A DNA stretch of 64,000 bases from Atopsyche davidsoni (Eukaryota > Arthropoda > Insecta > Trichoptera > Hydrobiosidae). Position numbers and translations under genes: made by a program. Shown piece by piece: positions 49,637-63,293 of this stretch. Where the stretch lies: assembly GCA_022113835.1 (NCBI GenBank), contig JAILWY010000026.1, forward strand, positions 11,683,001 to 11,747,000. Direction: 5' to 3'. The notes beneath the pieces were generated by a model that was given only the letters and a program-made list of their open reading frames with translations, did not search any database and was not told the DNA's origin. How positions within the stretch are numbered: the stretch's first letter is position 1; every line of letters begins with the position of its first letter.

Positions 49637-51430
49637 TATTATTCCACGATTGTTTAAATAAGACGGCCTGCCATTAACCTAAAACGTGATCTTAAAATAA
49701 AATAAATGCAAAGCAGCCGTTGCCATTACAATATATTTACAATATCATTAAAAAATAAATTAAGCAAAGTGAATTAAGTAAAATGAATTGTTTTTCTTAG
49801 AATGTTGTAATTTTCACTAATTAATTATTAGTATCTTAAGTATCATAATATTCTTATTAAATCCAATAACAACTAGATTGTTGCTTGCGAATAATTTAAG
49901 AATCAGTAATCAGTCAATAAAGATAAGGCCTACTCGTTGCAAGGCCTCAAGCCTTTTAAGCAGATACAATGAAACATAGTATGTAATTTTTTAACAAATG
50001 AAATATAATTATCCACAAAAAGAGTCATGAATTATTTTCTAGTAATATATAAATTTAAAAAAACCACTTTTGTATTTAATAGTTTATAATATCAACAACT
50101 AATTACTTGAACCTCTATTAAGTTTATATAATTATAGACTACAAAAGGTAATTAAAGTCCATACACAAATTTACGTTTGGTACAACTCGACCGTCTTTGT
50201 TTTTTAAGAAAAATATTTCATAAGTTATTCGTTTTTTTTCCGCAATCAATAATATATTAATTGGAGATATTTGCAATAGAATATCTCTGCCAAAATCTGC
50301 AGTAAAAAAACCAGCGTAAAAAAATCGGGAGAAGAATCGGCGGCTAATCCCCAATAATTGAATACCCGCCCTAAGCTCTGTAATAATTTTCTATTGAGGT
50401 TTTGTAAGTAAAAATATACGGTCTTTATCGCGAACATTCTAGAATAATGTCTTATTTATTTATCCATTTGAAAAACATTGGAATTGTCTTTAAGAAAAGG
50501 ACACAAAGAGAATGATATTTTATTTTTACCAAGCACAAACGTATTTATACAATAAACTCAATACCAGCTGAAGACAATGGACTTCACACTCAAAAAAACT
50601 AGAGCAGTTTTTTCAGATGTTTTTTATGATTGATTTTTGCTATTTGTTGTTTGAATGTTTTATTTATAAGATGTATAAATGCACACATTATTTAAATAAT
50701 CGACATTTGTCTAATTTTTCCATGGTACGCTGAATCGCCGTTATTAAAGTAAACCATTAATAGAAGTATAGCTTAGTAATTTTTTTTTATTTTTGGTACT
50801 AAATCAGCACAGTCATAATATAGAAAGTTTTAAATTTAAATTTAAACATTAAATATCTAATGAATTTTTTTTTTACCAATATTGTATAAATATACATTTA
50901 AAATAACTAAGCATACATAAAGTAATGCCAATACAATTCAAAACATATTCTACTCTCATTGCTTAGAATTCATTTAACGAAAAAGAAATAAAAGTAAAAT
51001 ATAAGACCGAACAAGAAACTCACATGGAATTTTAGAATTTTAAATTGTAATGGTATAAACATTTAAAGCACTTATATTCACAAGTCAATGAATAAAAAAT
51101 TACATTATATAAAAAATCCAAAAGTATTTCTTCATAATATATTTAAAAATGTATACTAAAATATACTTCCGATTCAATATAAAAATTAAATTGTATTTAT
51201 TTGTTATTTTAAATTGCCGTGATATTTTATATAGTATCTTTTGTGACGCATTATTAATGAAAATCGTTTTTATTATTTTTTAAAACAATTAACATGAATA
51301 ATTACACATACCTAATAAATAATCAATATTTTTGCCAAAGAGTACATGGGGTAATTCTATTTTTCATATTTCAAATAAAATAAAATACTTGAAAGGTTTC
51401 GCCAACATTATCAAACTGAGATTTTACGGT
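49637..51430. other. Intron: AT-rich downstream of the exon
   Basis: Almost uniformly AT-rich; no islands, exons or transposon ends recognised. The contrast with the GC-rich DNA immediately upstream of the exon is marked. Confidence 0.5.
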
Positions 51431-51432
51431 GA

Positions 51433-51463
51433 TTTTAATGGTGACTGAGAGTCACCATTAAAA
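51433..51463. repeat. Perfect 14-bp-stem hairpin
   Basis: ttttaatggtgact and agtcaccattaaaa are exact reverse complements separated by gag. Short extra pairing outside (gtga/tcac) extends the stem through a bulge. It lies about 115 bp left of the SINE palindrome. It is not followed by a T run typical of Pol III termination and has no evident function. Confidence 0.9.
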
Positions 51464-51640
51464 ATTCACACGTGGTAAAGTATATTATTATATATCTAAT
51501 AGTCTTATATATATGTCTATTTTTTGATTAACGTCAATCAGATGCGTATTTATAACCCATTACGGTTTTATTATATTATTACTATTATGATTAGGCACAT
51601 TAGTTCATACATTTAAAGAAACTCTCAGAAAAATATCATC

Positions 51641-51716
51641 GTGATTTGTGTGAGATTTGAACCCACATCCCCTGGTTTACATGACCGGTGTACTAACCCT
51701 TGTACTAACGAATCAC
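51641..51716 (-). pseudogene. tRNA-Thr(UGU)-like head, left arm
   Basis: This is the inverted partner of the right-arm head, also 76 nt, with the same TGT loop. The T stem has one wobble (GTGGG/CTCAC). The tail leads leftward into actctcagaaaaatatcatc. A partial third copy of the head start lies at about 51799-51832. Confidence 0.7.
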
Positions 51717-51921
51717 TTCCGTTTATCGAGAATTTTCGGTTGTCGTATTGGTTGGCACATTGGTTCATATGTGGAGTATGATTGTTAAAAATTCTCGACC
51801 GGTGTACTAACCCTTGTACTAACGAATCACTTCCGTTTATCGAGAATTTTCGGTTGTCGTATTGTTTGGCACATTGGTTCATATGTGGAGTATGATTGTT
51901 AAAAATTCTCGATAAACGGAA

Positions 51922-51997
51922 GTGATTCGTTAGTACAAGGGTTAGTACATCGGTCATGTAAACCAGGGGATGTGGGTTCAAATCCCACAAAAATCAC
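51922..51997 (+). pseudogene. tRNA-Thr(UGU)-like head, right arm
   Basis: The 76-nt segment folds like a tRNA. The acceptor pairs GTGATTC with AAATCAC (6 of 7). The anticodon loop CATGTAA carries TGT. The T stem GTGGG/CCCAC is perfect around TTCAAAT, and the B box GGTTCAAATCC is intact. The 5' anticodon strand reads tcggt instead of the expected ctggt, which weakens that stem. Its place in a dispersed-repeat palindrome argues for a SINE head. Pol III promoter activity is possible. Confidence 0.7.
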
Positions 51998-52070
51998 GAT
52001 GATATTTTTCTGAGAGTTTTTTTAAATCATTTTCAATGTATGAACTAATGTGCCTAATCATATTAGTAAT

Positions 52071-53754
52071 ATGTCTTATATTTGATATTTTCTGCTTATA
52101 TTATTTGCACGGCCGTAATTCATTAGAATAAATCGGGAGCACGCCGCAATCTCCCTCCCGCGGCCATCTCCCGACCGCTTTCCGGTTTGGCTTCAGCCGC
52201 GGGGGTTTATTTATCGCCCAATCGCTCTCGGGGCTGGCGGCGGCGCCCTCGCGGATTTTTCCACCCGCGCCCTTAACGACGCGGCTCGGACCCCGCAACG
52301 GGCCGTTCCGTTTCAATTTTCCGGCTTTAGAAATAGTTAGCCGCCCGGGCGCATTAATAATTTTATAATCGCGCAAAGTCCGCCGCCTCTCTCCCCGCGG
52401 TCCCACGTGAAAATTTAAATCGACTTTATTGCGCTGTAATCTGAGAGAGTATTTACTAAAACTTTATTTTCTCTATGTAGTATCTTTTACATCTTGATTA
52501 AAATTGCTGAATTTAACATTTCACATTTCTCATTTTCAATTATTCATTTATCCCGATACACCATTATTCATTAAACCTTTACGTTTCTTGATAATATTTA
52601 TTTTTACTCGGAATCAGTCAGTATATACTCGATTTCACAATTATTTTGTAGAGAAAAGGGTTGCTATTCCATGTTTCAACTATATTATCACGTAGCTTGA
52701 AATGTTAATAATGCTTATACAAAAGAATTACACACTATTTGCATAATTATACGTAGATCTGTGAAAGGCATAGCATTTTCATAAAAAGAGTGACTGTATA
52801 ATTTTCGCTGAGTTTTCACACTCTTTTCAACGTAGCTTATTCATTTTATGCATCTATTTTTTTCACTTTGTTTCAACACTTGTTAAGGGTGCACAAATTA
52901 TGTCTTTGCTCATTTTGCTTGTTATTCTCACTGTAGGCGATAAAACGCGAGCTGTGTGTCTTATCTTTGTGAATAAACTTCACTAGGAGGTCATCATTGC
53001 ATTTTACAACGGATGCAACTTCACGATAATTGGATTGTTCTAGCTTTTTCAAAAAAGACTATGTCTGTAGCCTGGTATATATTATTACTAATGCCTTGGT
53101 GCTGACTATAGTACAAAGTGATATATTAACTACTCGAAATAAATTATTTCGAACGTCGTATATCTATTTTTTTTCAATCTTCAAGGTATTTATAAAAAAT
53201 TCTTGCTTCAAGTGCAAGTAAATTTAAAACTTTAATTTTATTACATTAATTTATAATTTTGATTAAGAAATATTTCATGGGAGTTTTCTAAATTACCAGT
53301 TTGAATATTTTTGTGCGTTATTAATTAATGTTTTTTTAATAAATTTAAAAAATATATATTTTTGTATGTCAAATAGACTTTTGGTGGATATTATTTTACT
53401 ATAACCAAAGAGTAAATCATTTAATAAATTTTAACTGGCCGCTTTTAAAATCTATTCTCACAAACAAAATATTTTATCAATTAAATATTTGAATTAGAAA
53501 TAGTGAAATGAAAATAAATAGTTCCATCAATTTTAAAATAAAAGTGCCGTTAAAACGACGAGCATTGTGGTTTCATAATAAATAGAAATCAACTTAATTG
53601 ATAACTAACATATATTTTCCAAATACTCAATTTTTCAAAAAACTCAGTCATATTGTTATTCAAAACAATTTTTTTTAAATATTTTGATGATCAAATATGA
53701 AATATTTTATTTTATCTCTGGGTATTGGAAAAGTTAAACTAGTTAGATGTTATT
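52071..53754. other. Intron: one GC island, then AT-rich
   Basis: 52110-52410 is a CpG-rich island beginning 40 bp after the SINE palindrome. The 101-codon minus-strand frame in it is unrecognised. 52430-53750 is AT-rich. Confidence 0.45.
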
Positions 53755-53985
53755 AACGTAGGGGATTAATATTCAGGGAGATGGGTGAAGTTTCTACCCC
53801 TAGCATGGCTGGTGGGTCAGGCCGTGCCTTGTTGTATCCTCGCCAGTATTCAGAGTGTCTCCAGCACCAGCCGCGGGAGCGGAATACCAACGAGAACCTA
53901 AACAATATCCCAGCTGGAATGAAAGATTCCAACGTCATCCTCCTAGAATATAGATGACGGGAAGGTGATTGATTTGAAGGCATGA
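53755..53985. other. GC-moderate block, possible repeat remnant
   Basis: The segment with ctagcatggctggtgggtca and ccagcaccagccgcgggagc contrasts with the AT-rich DNA before it. A minus-strand 76-codon frame spans it but matches nothing I know. No ends were defined. Confidence 0.35.
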
Positions 53986-56900
53986 ACGAAATACATTATG
54001 TAATTTGTAGATCAAATATTAGACACTCACGCTACCTGTGTTTGAACTAAAACAAAAAATGACTGTAGTCTATTTAATTTATTTTTAACTACAACAAGTA
54101 TTTTTAAGTATAAAATAATAAAATTATTTCATATACAATAAGAAAGGCAGCAGTAATAGAATATTGGAGTATGTTGGAATTTTACGATAATCCGTCATCG
54201 GACTGCCTCGCGAGAAAGAAAGTAATCATCGTTACACGGAGAAACATTCATGAATCACTAATTACCACAAAAATTGGTTGCATAATTGAAAGAATTACCC
54301 AAAGTACGCACGCTAATGTCGAGCGCCGCGTCCCACGGGGAGAATATTTTCCAGGCGAATTATTAAAGCGTATCCTGGATACAAAAACAAAATTAATGAC
54401 CCAAATTTATATGAGGGTTTTTTCATTGAGGCCTATGCAGGGGTGTGTAAATATTCACGAGTGCGTGTCCCTCGGGACGCGGGCCGCTCGCGACACTCGC
54501 TTAACTACCCCTGAGCGCAGGGCTTTGATTTTAACTGCTACTAAAAGATAACGGTCGTTTTAACTAAGCCACTCTTTGCATTTAAACCTAGAAATTTCGC
54601 ATCGTTAGACCTCGTTTTTGATTGGCGAATCGCACTTCCCGCGTTATTAACGCCTCCGTATCTTCGCGAATAACAATCAATTTAATTACCTACAAATCAC
54701 ATTACAATAAAGACACATCGCACAGAACATTGCGCCTACATGTGACAAAGTCAGCCATTGTGCTTTTTGCAGACACATCTCATTAATTTTAATATTATTC
54801 GAAAGGTTACAAAAGTAGAATTCGGTTTGTTTAGCAACTCATCATAATGTTATCTTAAATAGCTTTTTAGATAATTAAAAATATAAAATAGTCCATTTCG
54901 TTTTTATCTTTCATCTACCAAATCAAACCCAGGTAGCGGAGACTCCGTGGACGCATTCCCCTACATATCTGAGCAATAAAATTAGTCCTAAATAACAAAA
55001 CAAAAACTAATTTACACAAAGCAAAGTTCATTTCATTATCAGTGTTATCTTTCACGCGTGAAGCATTTAATACAACCCCGGCCCCCGAAACAATAAAACC
55101 CACAGTTTTTCGTCCCCTCACCCCCAGGACCCACGACTTCAGGGCGAACAGAGTTTTTTTTAATATTTAAATAAGGAAATCTCAAATTTATTGCAAATTA
55201 CTTTACGAAATCAAGATGGAGATGCGAAAGACCTAAATGAAAAAAGTAAATCTCAGCACTTACCTTTTGAAAATGGTTTTAGCAATTGGCAAGTGAATTC
55301 CTGTATCCATTTATTTTTTGACTGAATTAATACATCAAAAAGCAAACGTTCAAAAGAACATAATAAATATAAAAAGCCTCGTTTGTCTTGGTCACGCTGT
55401 AAATAGTTCATTTATCTTATTTTGAAATATTTTGTTTATTGATACGTATTTCACCAATAAAATACATAAAATAAAATAAATATTTACATTAATGTCAGAT
55501 TGAAATATCTTTTTAATTAAATTAAACCTTAAGATATCCATGTATGTAAGATTTTAAAATTGACTATATCTGAGAATAAAGTTTGCAAATTTCTAAATAC
55601 TCTCACAATCAACACTTGGTTCTCTTTTTGACCAGTTAGTTGATCGATATTGTTTCCATCAAATACATTATTTGATCTTTCTGATGTATTTTGGCAACCC
55701 TGTTGTGTCGCTTTAGCCCAAGTCACGCACTTCCTGCCAGTAGCAACAAATACGATACACAATTAGAAATGCCTCGCACATGTCTAGGACAACCAGAATT
55801 GACGCAGAGACTCACCGTCACTGTACACTCCACAGAATGTACTCGCTCTGCCGATTGCAGCCTTCGGCAATTGAAGCACCCGCTTACTAAAAGCAACCAC
55901 CAATAAAAATTTAAAAATATATGTGTGTGTGTGTGTGTTTGTGTGTGTGTGTGAATTTGAAAAAGTCTCACTAGTTATAAACGAAACAGTTGCTATGAAT
56001 ATTAATTTCAACAATCGCGCGATTGATGCCCGTTCGACGGTTTTCCACTTTTTCAATCAAAAAAACTTTCTGTTTGCGTCGAATATTAATTTCGCAATAT
56101 TAGCGCCGTGCCCACATTTCCAGTAAAGCGGGCAATAACTGGAGGCGCACACTCGCGCGCCTGCAAGTATCCGCACCCACACACGCACGCAATAAACTCT
56201 ATCAAAAACTCCCCAGCCGCTTCTTGTTTGCCTTTCGGATTTACTCCAACACAAAACCCGACCAGCGCGACTTGTCTTCCTGAATAACACACGCATACGG
56301 GAACTTTATTTGTGTTAGTATTAAGCACACATAAACAAACGCGGTAATTAAAATTTTAGCCGAATTAAAATTACAAAACATATTTTTCCATGTTTGTAGT
56401 CGCTTCTCTTTATTGTCTTTTAATTATATTTATGACAATAAAATTCAAAAGAACTTTTTACATAAAATATATACTCGCGTTTTGTTTTCATAACCTTTTC
56501 AATTATTTTATTTAAATTATGTAAATTGAAAAAAAGTTATATATTTTTCTACTCGGCGTCACTGGTGAGTGCATCTCGTGTATGTATAGAGAAAATCTCT
56601 TATATTCTCACATATTGTGGTTCTCATGCGCTAGTGTGTGCGGGCAAAGTTCAGCGGCGGCGACTTAAAAATTAATTAACCGCGTGACCCGCGTAATCTG
56701 CACTCACCGTGGGCTTCTAGAACTGAAGTTAAGCTTGGCAACGGTTTAAGAGTATGGGTTAATTTAATTTTTGTGAATTATGCAGCTAATTTTGGTTTTA
56801 AATTCGTTTGCAAGTGAAACAAGATTTCATTTTTATGCTTAAGCTACGTGGCGGGTAGTTTTTTTTTAGATTTGACAAATGGCATTGTCTTGGTGGTCTT

Positions 56901-57304
56901 GCTTAGTATTTTATTCCGATAAATTATTAAATATTGCATAAACTTAGAGGAAAGATTTCAAAGTTTTAAATATCAGTCACTAGCAGTTTTAACATTTTGG
57001 TAACGTAGAAATTGTTTTTTTTTATTCTAAGCAAGCGTGTCTTGCGTGATCACTTTGAAGTTTTTGTTTTGAAATAATTAATTATCGATAGTTCTTTCTA
57101 TTCTTTTGTTGCTTTTGCTTACAACATTAACTCAACATAATACTACTACATTACAGCGTAAGATTTTTGATGTCTATTTTTTGTTATATACGAATATAAA
57201 AAAAAGAGAATTTATGTTGAGAGCCTGTAAATGTTCGAGCTGTTTTTTACCCAATAAGTACTTTATATTCTTAAATTCACTAACACTTTGAATATTACAA
57301 TCAG
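53986..57304. other. Intron: mixed
   Basis: Moderate-GC patches lie at 54170-54700, 54940-55140, 55690-55890, 56040-56330 and 56560-56740. The last two contain cacacacgcacgc- and cgcgtgacccgcg-type sequence. No coding family was recognised. Confidence 0.4.
55921..55954. repeat. (TG)n microsatellite
   Basis: About 16 TG units with one interruption (gtttg). It is likely length-polymorphic. Confidence 0.95.
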
Positions 57305-57400
57305 TTCTTTAAATAATTTATGGGATTCACCTGTCTGAACGGGGATCGAAACGGAGACCACTCGATTAATTATCAATGGTCTAACGAAACCAACAAAAAA
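57305..57400 (-). repeat. Possible degraded tRNA-derived repeat head
   Basis: On the minus strand, gtttcgatccccg resembles a Pol III B box, and tggtttcgttagaccattga upstream could be a decayed A-box region. The T stem does not pair, so this is not a tRNA gene. Confidence 0.2.
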
Positions 57401-60400
57401 CTATTGCAATATAGGAAATTAAATACTTATCTCCGTCGATCTGCTTTGGGGAATTAAAGATATCTTTTATCCGAAACTTTTACAATTTTATTGAAAACAA
57501 AAATGGGCTCCAACTATTGAAGTAGCAGAAAAGTCCACATAAATCGATGTAATATAATGTTTTAAAAAAGAATGAATGTGAAAAATCTCTTTGTTAGCCG
57601 TATGAAAAAATGTAACGTTTTGGAAATAATCGCAAAAATCCACGAGAACTCCCCAGAATTTAATTAAAACCTGTACCAAAAATAAGCGCCAAACTCTGCC
57701 GAACACATCGAAGCTTTAAATTCAACTTTCGGTCCGAAATTCAAGTAGGATTCAAATTCAACCGTCAAAGCGGACTCCGTCATCCCCTGCTTGGTGGAAT
57801 TGGCATTTTATTTCGCAGCTTATCAACCGGGCAACAAGTCAAACTAAAAGTAATTACACGACAGGCCCGGCGCCGGTCAGCGGGCCCGGCGGGTAAGCCG
57901 CTTACGACTTTTTATGCAGCGCCCCGCTTTGTGGCGCGGCCGCACAAAGGTCCGGCTAATGAGATCATTTTTGTTTAATAAGCTTGAATTTTAATGGTGT
58001 TTTTAAAAACGTCTGCGGCGCCGTGAAAAAGATACCATAGTAAACGAATGCAGTTTTGCGTACAGAGCGCTTAAAAACTGCCGAAATGGAAAACATAAAC
58101 ACGTTAACCTCAGAATCATATATAAATACTTAATCATAATAATTCTAAATAAACTACAAATATTTTCATTATCAATAAATGTTACAAGTTTTAAAAATAA
58201 ATTTTGCTTTAATCTTGCTCTAGCTCTTTTTTGTTGTGTTTTTACTGTGGGGTGCATTGAATGTCTACACCACGGCCATTGAAAAGTTAACAGTATGGAA
58301 ACTCAAGCAAAATGACCAGACCAAATGCAAACGGCTACACAAAATGAAGCATCCGGCTGCCCAATGATGTCCACCTCACTGCGCTTCCCGCAGAAGCATC
58401 AGACTTCCAAAGGGAACCTGTCTTCGGGTGCATGCTCGTTCTTGTCGTCATATATCGCAGTATTCTACATGACTGCGTATTTCTATCATAAAATAACAAA
58501 AATGATCATTTTTTGCCAAGAATACAAAAATGATCATAAATTATTCTTGACTAATATAAAACCATTAGCATTACATTCCGTGGTTTCAGAAATTTTCAAT
58601 TATTTAAGTCAAAAATGATATTCGGCAGAATTATATTAAGAGAAGTCAGCGGTTTTAAAATGCAGCTGTTCTAATTATTATCTCAACTTGCAGTTTTCAA
58701 ACTGCATACTCCGTGCTGTTTTAAGATGATCATTATTTGATCTTAATCTGCAGCTATTGTAGAAATGCTAAAGCAGGCTTTCAGATAGTGCTGATGTGAA
58801 AATTGTACTCGTTAAATATGAGTGTTTTGAGACTCGTGATTTCTGGAACTTTCGGAATTGTTCAGTAATTATCAAGCTCAGAGCGGTGAGAGGCGGGGGA
58901 GGGTAAATCTTACTTAAATTTGTTCAATCAGCGAAATATCTCTCCGAAGACTCATTACCAGGCGATCTAGTCGAACGAACGCGCTGGCTGAGATCTCGTC
59001 TCTATGCAGTGACTCCCACTTGACTTTTAACTCAAAACTGCTTCAAATAAACGAGAATTGTTCCCGGTCTCGGCGAGCGCGAATCGTAATCGGACACGGA
59101 GCGAATTGAACAAGAATTGCATCGGGGGCGCCGGTCGACCCCCGCCGTGACGGAGGTTTACATTAATACGTCCGAGGCCCGGCCCTTGTCTCCAGAAAGC
59201 TATCGATCCTAATGAAGAATACAGCTATCGACCGGGAGAATTCAGCACGAAGCTAATTTTAGAAACGTGACCAAATAAACACCTGCATCAGTTTCAAGAC
59301 TGTAGACTGTCTTAAAAAATCTTGAACACTCTGAAGCTCTCGCTGGGATATCTGCATTACAAAGAAAGCAGATGAAAGCCCTAAAAAACAAAATCACATT
59401 ACCTGTTACAAGAGTACCTCGCTTCTGAAAAAAATATTCATTTCGATATGACAAAGTACTTTAATCAATTTTTTCTATCTCCAGAAAACATCTCGTAAGG
59501 ATATCGGGGAGCGGAGAAAGTACACATTTCACCTCTGCAGAAATTTCATCACGCGACATTACTTATTCGCAATCCTTAAAAACAATGCTCGGGCCGGGAA
59601 GCCCGGGCGATATTTGCTCCTGAATGGATGTCATATTTCTTTTATTCGTCGGGCATAAAAGCTCCTCGTATTGGACTTGGGCACTTTCAATATTTACACA
59701 CGGCTTCCGTAAACGAAGCCTGCGCCACGACCGTTCAGATAAATTGTATGATTTTTATATTAGAACTGGAGTAACGCTCGCTGCTTTATAAATGTACGTA
59801 CTCTGCATCGATATATCAATGATTCTAAAATTTAATATCGTTTCGTTCCAAACGTATTGTAAATTTATATTGCAATAGCTGAAATTTTCAAAAAGATTGA
59901 CAATTAAACTTGACATCAAAACAAATTTTATAGAATTGATTTCAGTAGCCAGTTTAGCAGGTAGACGCAAAAGCAAATTTAAATAATATATTAGCGAAGT
60001 ATCTGTGAAAGCCTTAATGTGGTTGTAGCTTTTGCTGAGACAATGCCGTATGCAAATCTTCCTCCTCGGTACGCAGGACTCTTTCTGTTCATTTCACCGC
60101 GGCATTGTTATTGCGGGCGTTACGGTCGAGGGAAACGAAGCCTCCTATCGCCGGTCTGGTGGTGAAATACGATCGCTTTTCATTTAATAATTTCAGCCAA
60201 TGTAGCGAAAATACTCCCAATCAAATACTTATTCGTGAACATAGCGCAACTGTTTTTTTTTTGTATTTCGTTATATAATTTTTATTTTAAACTGCACTAA
60301 TTACAAATATTTTTATTGTACGCCGGCATATAAAAATGACATGTTATTCAAATCACTTGAGATAGTACAAAGAAATTATTAAATATTTATTAAAAAAAAG

Positions 60401-60641
60401 CACTAAATATACGAGCGTATAATTACACGAGAAACCGTGTTTTAATTACAATTTACCGATCAAATATTCAACAAAGACTTCAACAAGGCGCTGGGGAACC
60501 TTTTGAAGCCATTCTTCCACCTCAGCATTAGCCTGACGCTAACGATACAAAGTAATATTCCTTTAATGGACATCGCTCGGTCGCATGGCTGGCTGCGTCG
60601 CGACGCTCCCACACTGACTATGTCGTTACCATGATTTAGTG
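57401..60641. other. Intron: mixed with several islands
   Basis: 57740-58030 (aggcccggcgccggtcagcg), 58860-59240, 59490-59740 and 60030-60180 are CpG-richer. 58240-58460 is moderate. The rest is AT-rich. No gene is supported. Confidence 0.4.
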
Positions 60642-60676
60642 ACCCTCCCCCCCTCCCCCCGCCCCGCCCCGCGCCG
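60642..60676 (-). repeat. C-run tract, quadruplex potential on the minus strand
   Basis: ccctccccccctcccccc followed by gccccgccccgcg gives several G runs on the opposite strand. It sits in a GC-rich island, 60560-60740. Confidence 0.8.
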
Positions 60677-62553
60677 GTGCGTGCCTCCGAGCAGCGCCCT
60701 GCTTTATCGACGTGAGCCCATAATGTCTCCGGTGTCTTCTGTAATATATTTACGCCAGTGAATGACTCGGGGAATATCGGAAACTCTGAAAGAACGATGG
60801 CGATCGATAGGAAAGAGTAATTAAAAATGCTTTATTTACCTGCGTAAATATTAGCAAAACTGAGGCAGAATTATTAAATTAGCTAACAAACTAGTGCTAC
60901 ATTATAATATTTTCATTATATTAAACAAACACACTGTTGGGACCGTTATTTACAATACCATAATTTAAAATCCCAACAAAATATTCTGACACCATAACAA
61001 CTTATATAATGATGTAACTATATATTTTATAAGTCGTTTCAAATATTATATTATGAAACAAAATAATCAAAGGTTTTTTTTTTAAATAATATTTATCAGT
61101 TCTTTTTACTTTAGCTGTGATTTTTGAATACAGACATCCCACGATAATATCTCGTTATTTACAATAATATATTCACCACAGAATGATGTATTATAACTCA
61201 AAACTCCCGATAATCAATTTTGCGAAAAAATAATAAATCTTTACACCTTTTTTTCAGTGATATATTGCTTGCGGTACAATTTATATATAAAAAAAATTAA
61301 TGTAAAACCCATCAATTTCAGAAACAGCGCTCTCAACTGCTTATCATTCATAAGTGAGAATAAGTTGGCAGTAAAACTAAAAGTTCACGTGCCTGATAAG
61401 GGCTGTAAAATAATGCAAGTCGTGGGGGTGCGCATCTCTCCAGTATCAACTTTACGCCAAAGCGATTCGCATCGGATTTGGATATCGAAATTTAATCGGC
61501 CCCTGAATGATACACACGGCTGGCTTCATCCCTATTCGATAGCAAATTGTTATTTCTGATATATAATGAAAAAGCCTATTTTATTTTTCCGTTATAAATT
61601 CAAAATATCAATATTTTTAACAACAAAATACGCTTTTGCGTTTTTATGAAAAGTGTTGCATGCGAATTTGCAAGATTTTTTTTTCGCTTGTACCTTTTCT
61701 TTTAATTTATTTACTTTTCTTTTAATTTATCTCTCGTATAGCGTCAGTTCTCGAGGTTAGCGAAAAAAATATAAATTTAATTAATCTGGGCATCCCAAAA
61801 AAAAAAACAGTATCAATAGTGAGATTTTCCGTGAAACTTCCGTTTTCAGCGTTCCATGCGTTGGGGTGGGATGAGTCACGCCCCTGCCGCCCCTGCCGCC
61901 CGCCGACCCTCTCCCTCCGGCGCGGTCTTCCCGCTCTAACCGACGCCTGTAATTTATGTTCGAGGTTCGACTTTGAGTCGGGAAATTTAAGACGGGAAGA
62001 CACAGCTCACGCCAAAGTCAGAAGCGTTTAGGTGCGGGCCGGTCGGCGGAGCACGGACGCGGCCGTGGCCTTCCATCTCGGTAAATTATTATCGCTTTTG
62101 TTTCTGAAGCGACCGAAGTACGCATGAAGATTTTTTATTGCCCCTTGCGCTGTTATCTTTATGGGCATCTTTGAATCCGAAGAGAATAAAGTAGTTTGCG
62201 TACGTGAAAACGCTATTTTAGCGACGTCAGTATGGACAGCTCGCTCGGCGGGCCTCCCGCCAGTCGATTCCGCCGGCTGAGGTCTAGATTGAAATACATA
62301 AAACTTTCATAAAACTAAGCATGTTGATACTCGGGCAACGAGCGCGCAGTTTTCGGAATGCTCGTTTTGAGCTATTTTACATGAGGGGGCATTCCGCGGC
62401 ATTCATCTCCGGCGATGGAGCGGCCGCGCTGCAAAATCAACCGTGAGCGCCCCCGCTCGCGGTGTTTAATCCGCTCACAAAGGAGACCGCGGGGGAGCGG
62501 ACCGCTTTTTACCCGCCGGGAAATTTCGTTTAGCGAAAAAGTTTTACAGCTAA

Positions 62554-62571
62554 CTAAGAGGATCCTCTTAG
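62554..62571. repeat. 18-bp perfect palindrome
   Basis: CTAAGAGGATCCTCTTAG equals its reverse complement. It is embedded in the GC-rich island 62200-62720. A TATA-like tatataaaag follows near 62629 without a matching initiator. Confidence 0.9.
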
Positions 62572-63293
62572 CATATTGCCTGTTTAGGAAATTGGCCATA
62601 TATCCTACGGGGCGCCCGGAGCGGCCGATATATAAAAGTAAAGGCCGCCTAATTATCGCTTTTTAGTTTTACGGGCCGCGGGGCGAGCGCGCGTGGCTGC
62701 AGTGCTACAGTTCCGCCGACCTCTCGGTTTCCATAACATTTATTAGAAAGCCTCACTCCTTGCATGTTGCTACAATCCCTTATAGCTGCGTCGCAACTCT
62801 ACTTTAGAATATTTTGTATTTTTTTTTATTTTTTATTTGTACAAAAAACACGCCTTATATTTCAACTACATTCAAATAATCTTTATTGCCTTTGCTATCC
62901 CATTTAAAGTGTTAAGGATTAATTTATAAAGCTTCTTTAAAAAAACATTTATTTAAAACAAAATTTATGAATGAATACAACGTGTGTTGTAAAAAAAACA
63001 ATTATAGAATGCGTACCTGAAAACATAATATATGCGAGACTTTTATGAGGTGCTTCTCTTTCTCAGAAAAGTGTGAGTTTAAACAGATTATTATCCGCCG
63101 TAGAGAAATTTTCCTCCCTTACAAAAACGAGAACACCTTGCGGCCAAATTGGAGGTGCGTAACAATAAACACCGAACGCCTCGCAACCCCCAACGCCCAC
63201 GATGAACGCTCCACCATCAAATAACAATTTAAAATATAATAAAAATATTTAATCTTACACCGCTTAAGTGTCTACTGTGGTTTATCATATCTC

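Larger units (their letters stand above)
51579..52070. repeat. Head-to-head palindrome of tRNA-Thr-derived SINE-like units
   Basis: The left and right ends are long inverted repeats (about 51579-51728 against 51912-52070). Each arm has a 76-nt tRNA-like head and a tail ending in gcctaatcat or its complement. The centre holds a duplicated ~111-bp segment with repeated starts near 51690 and 51801, including tctcga-bounded blocks. Inverted, tailed tRNA heads point to two SINE insertions or an inverted duplication, not to functional tRNA genes. The arms are still very similar, so the event looks recent. Confidence 0.78.

Noticed and set aside
51922..51997. Functional tRNA-Thr gene
   Set aside because: It lies in a palindrome with an inverted partner and a repeat tail, and the anticodon stem is weakened; a SINE head fits better.
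62621..62700. TATA box tatataaaag as a core promoter
   Set aside because: No initiator at the right distance and no donor or UTR-like sequence downstream.
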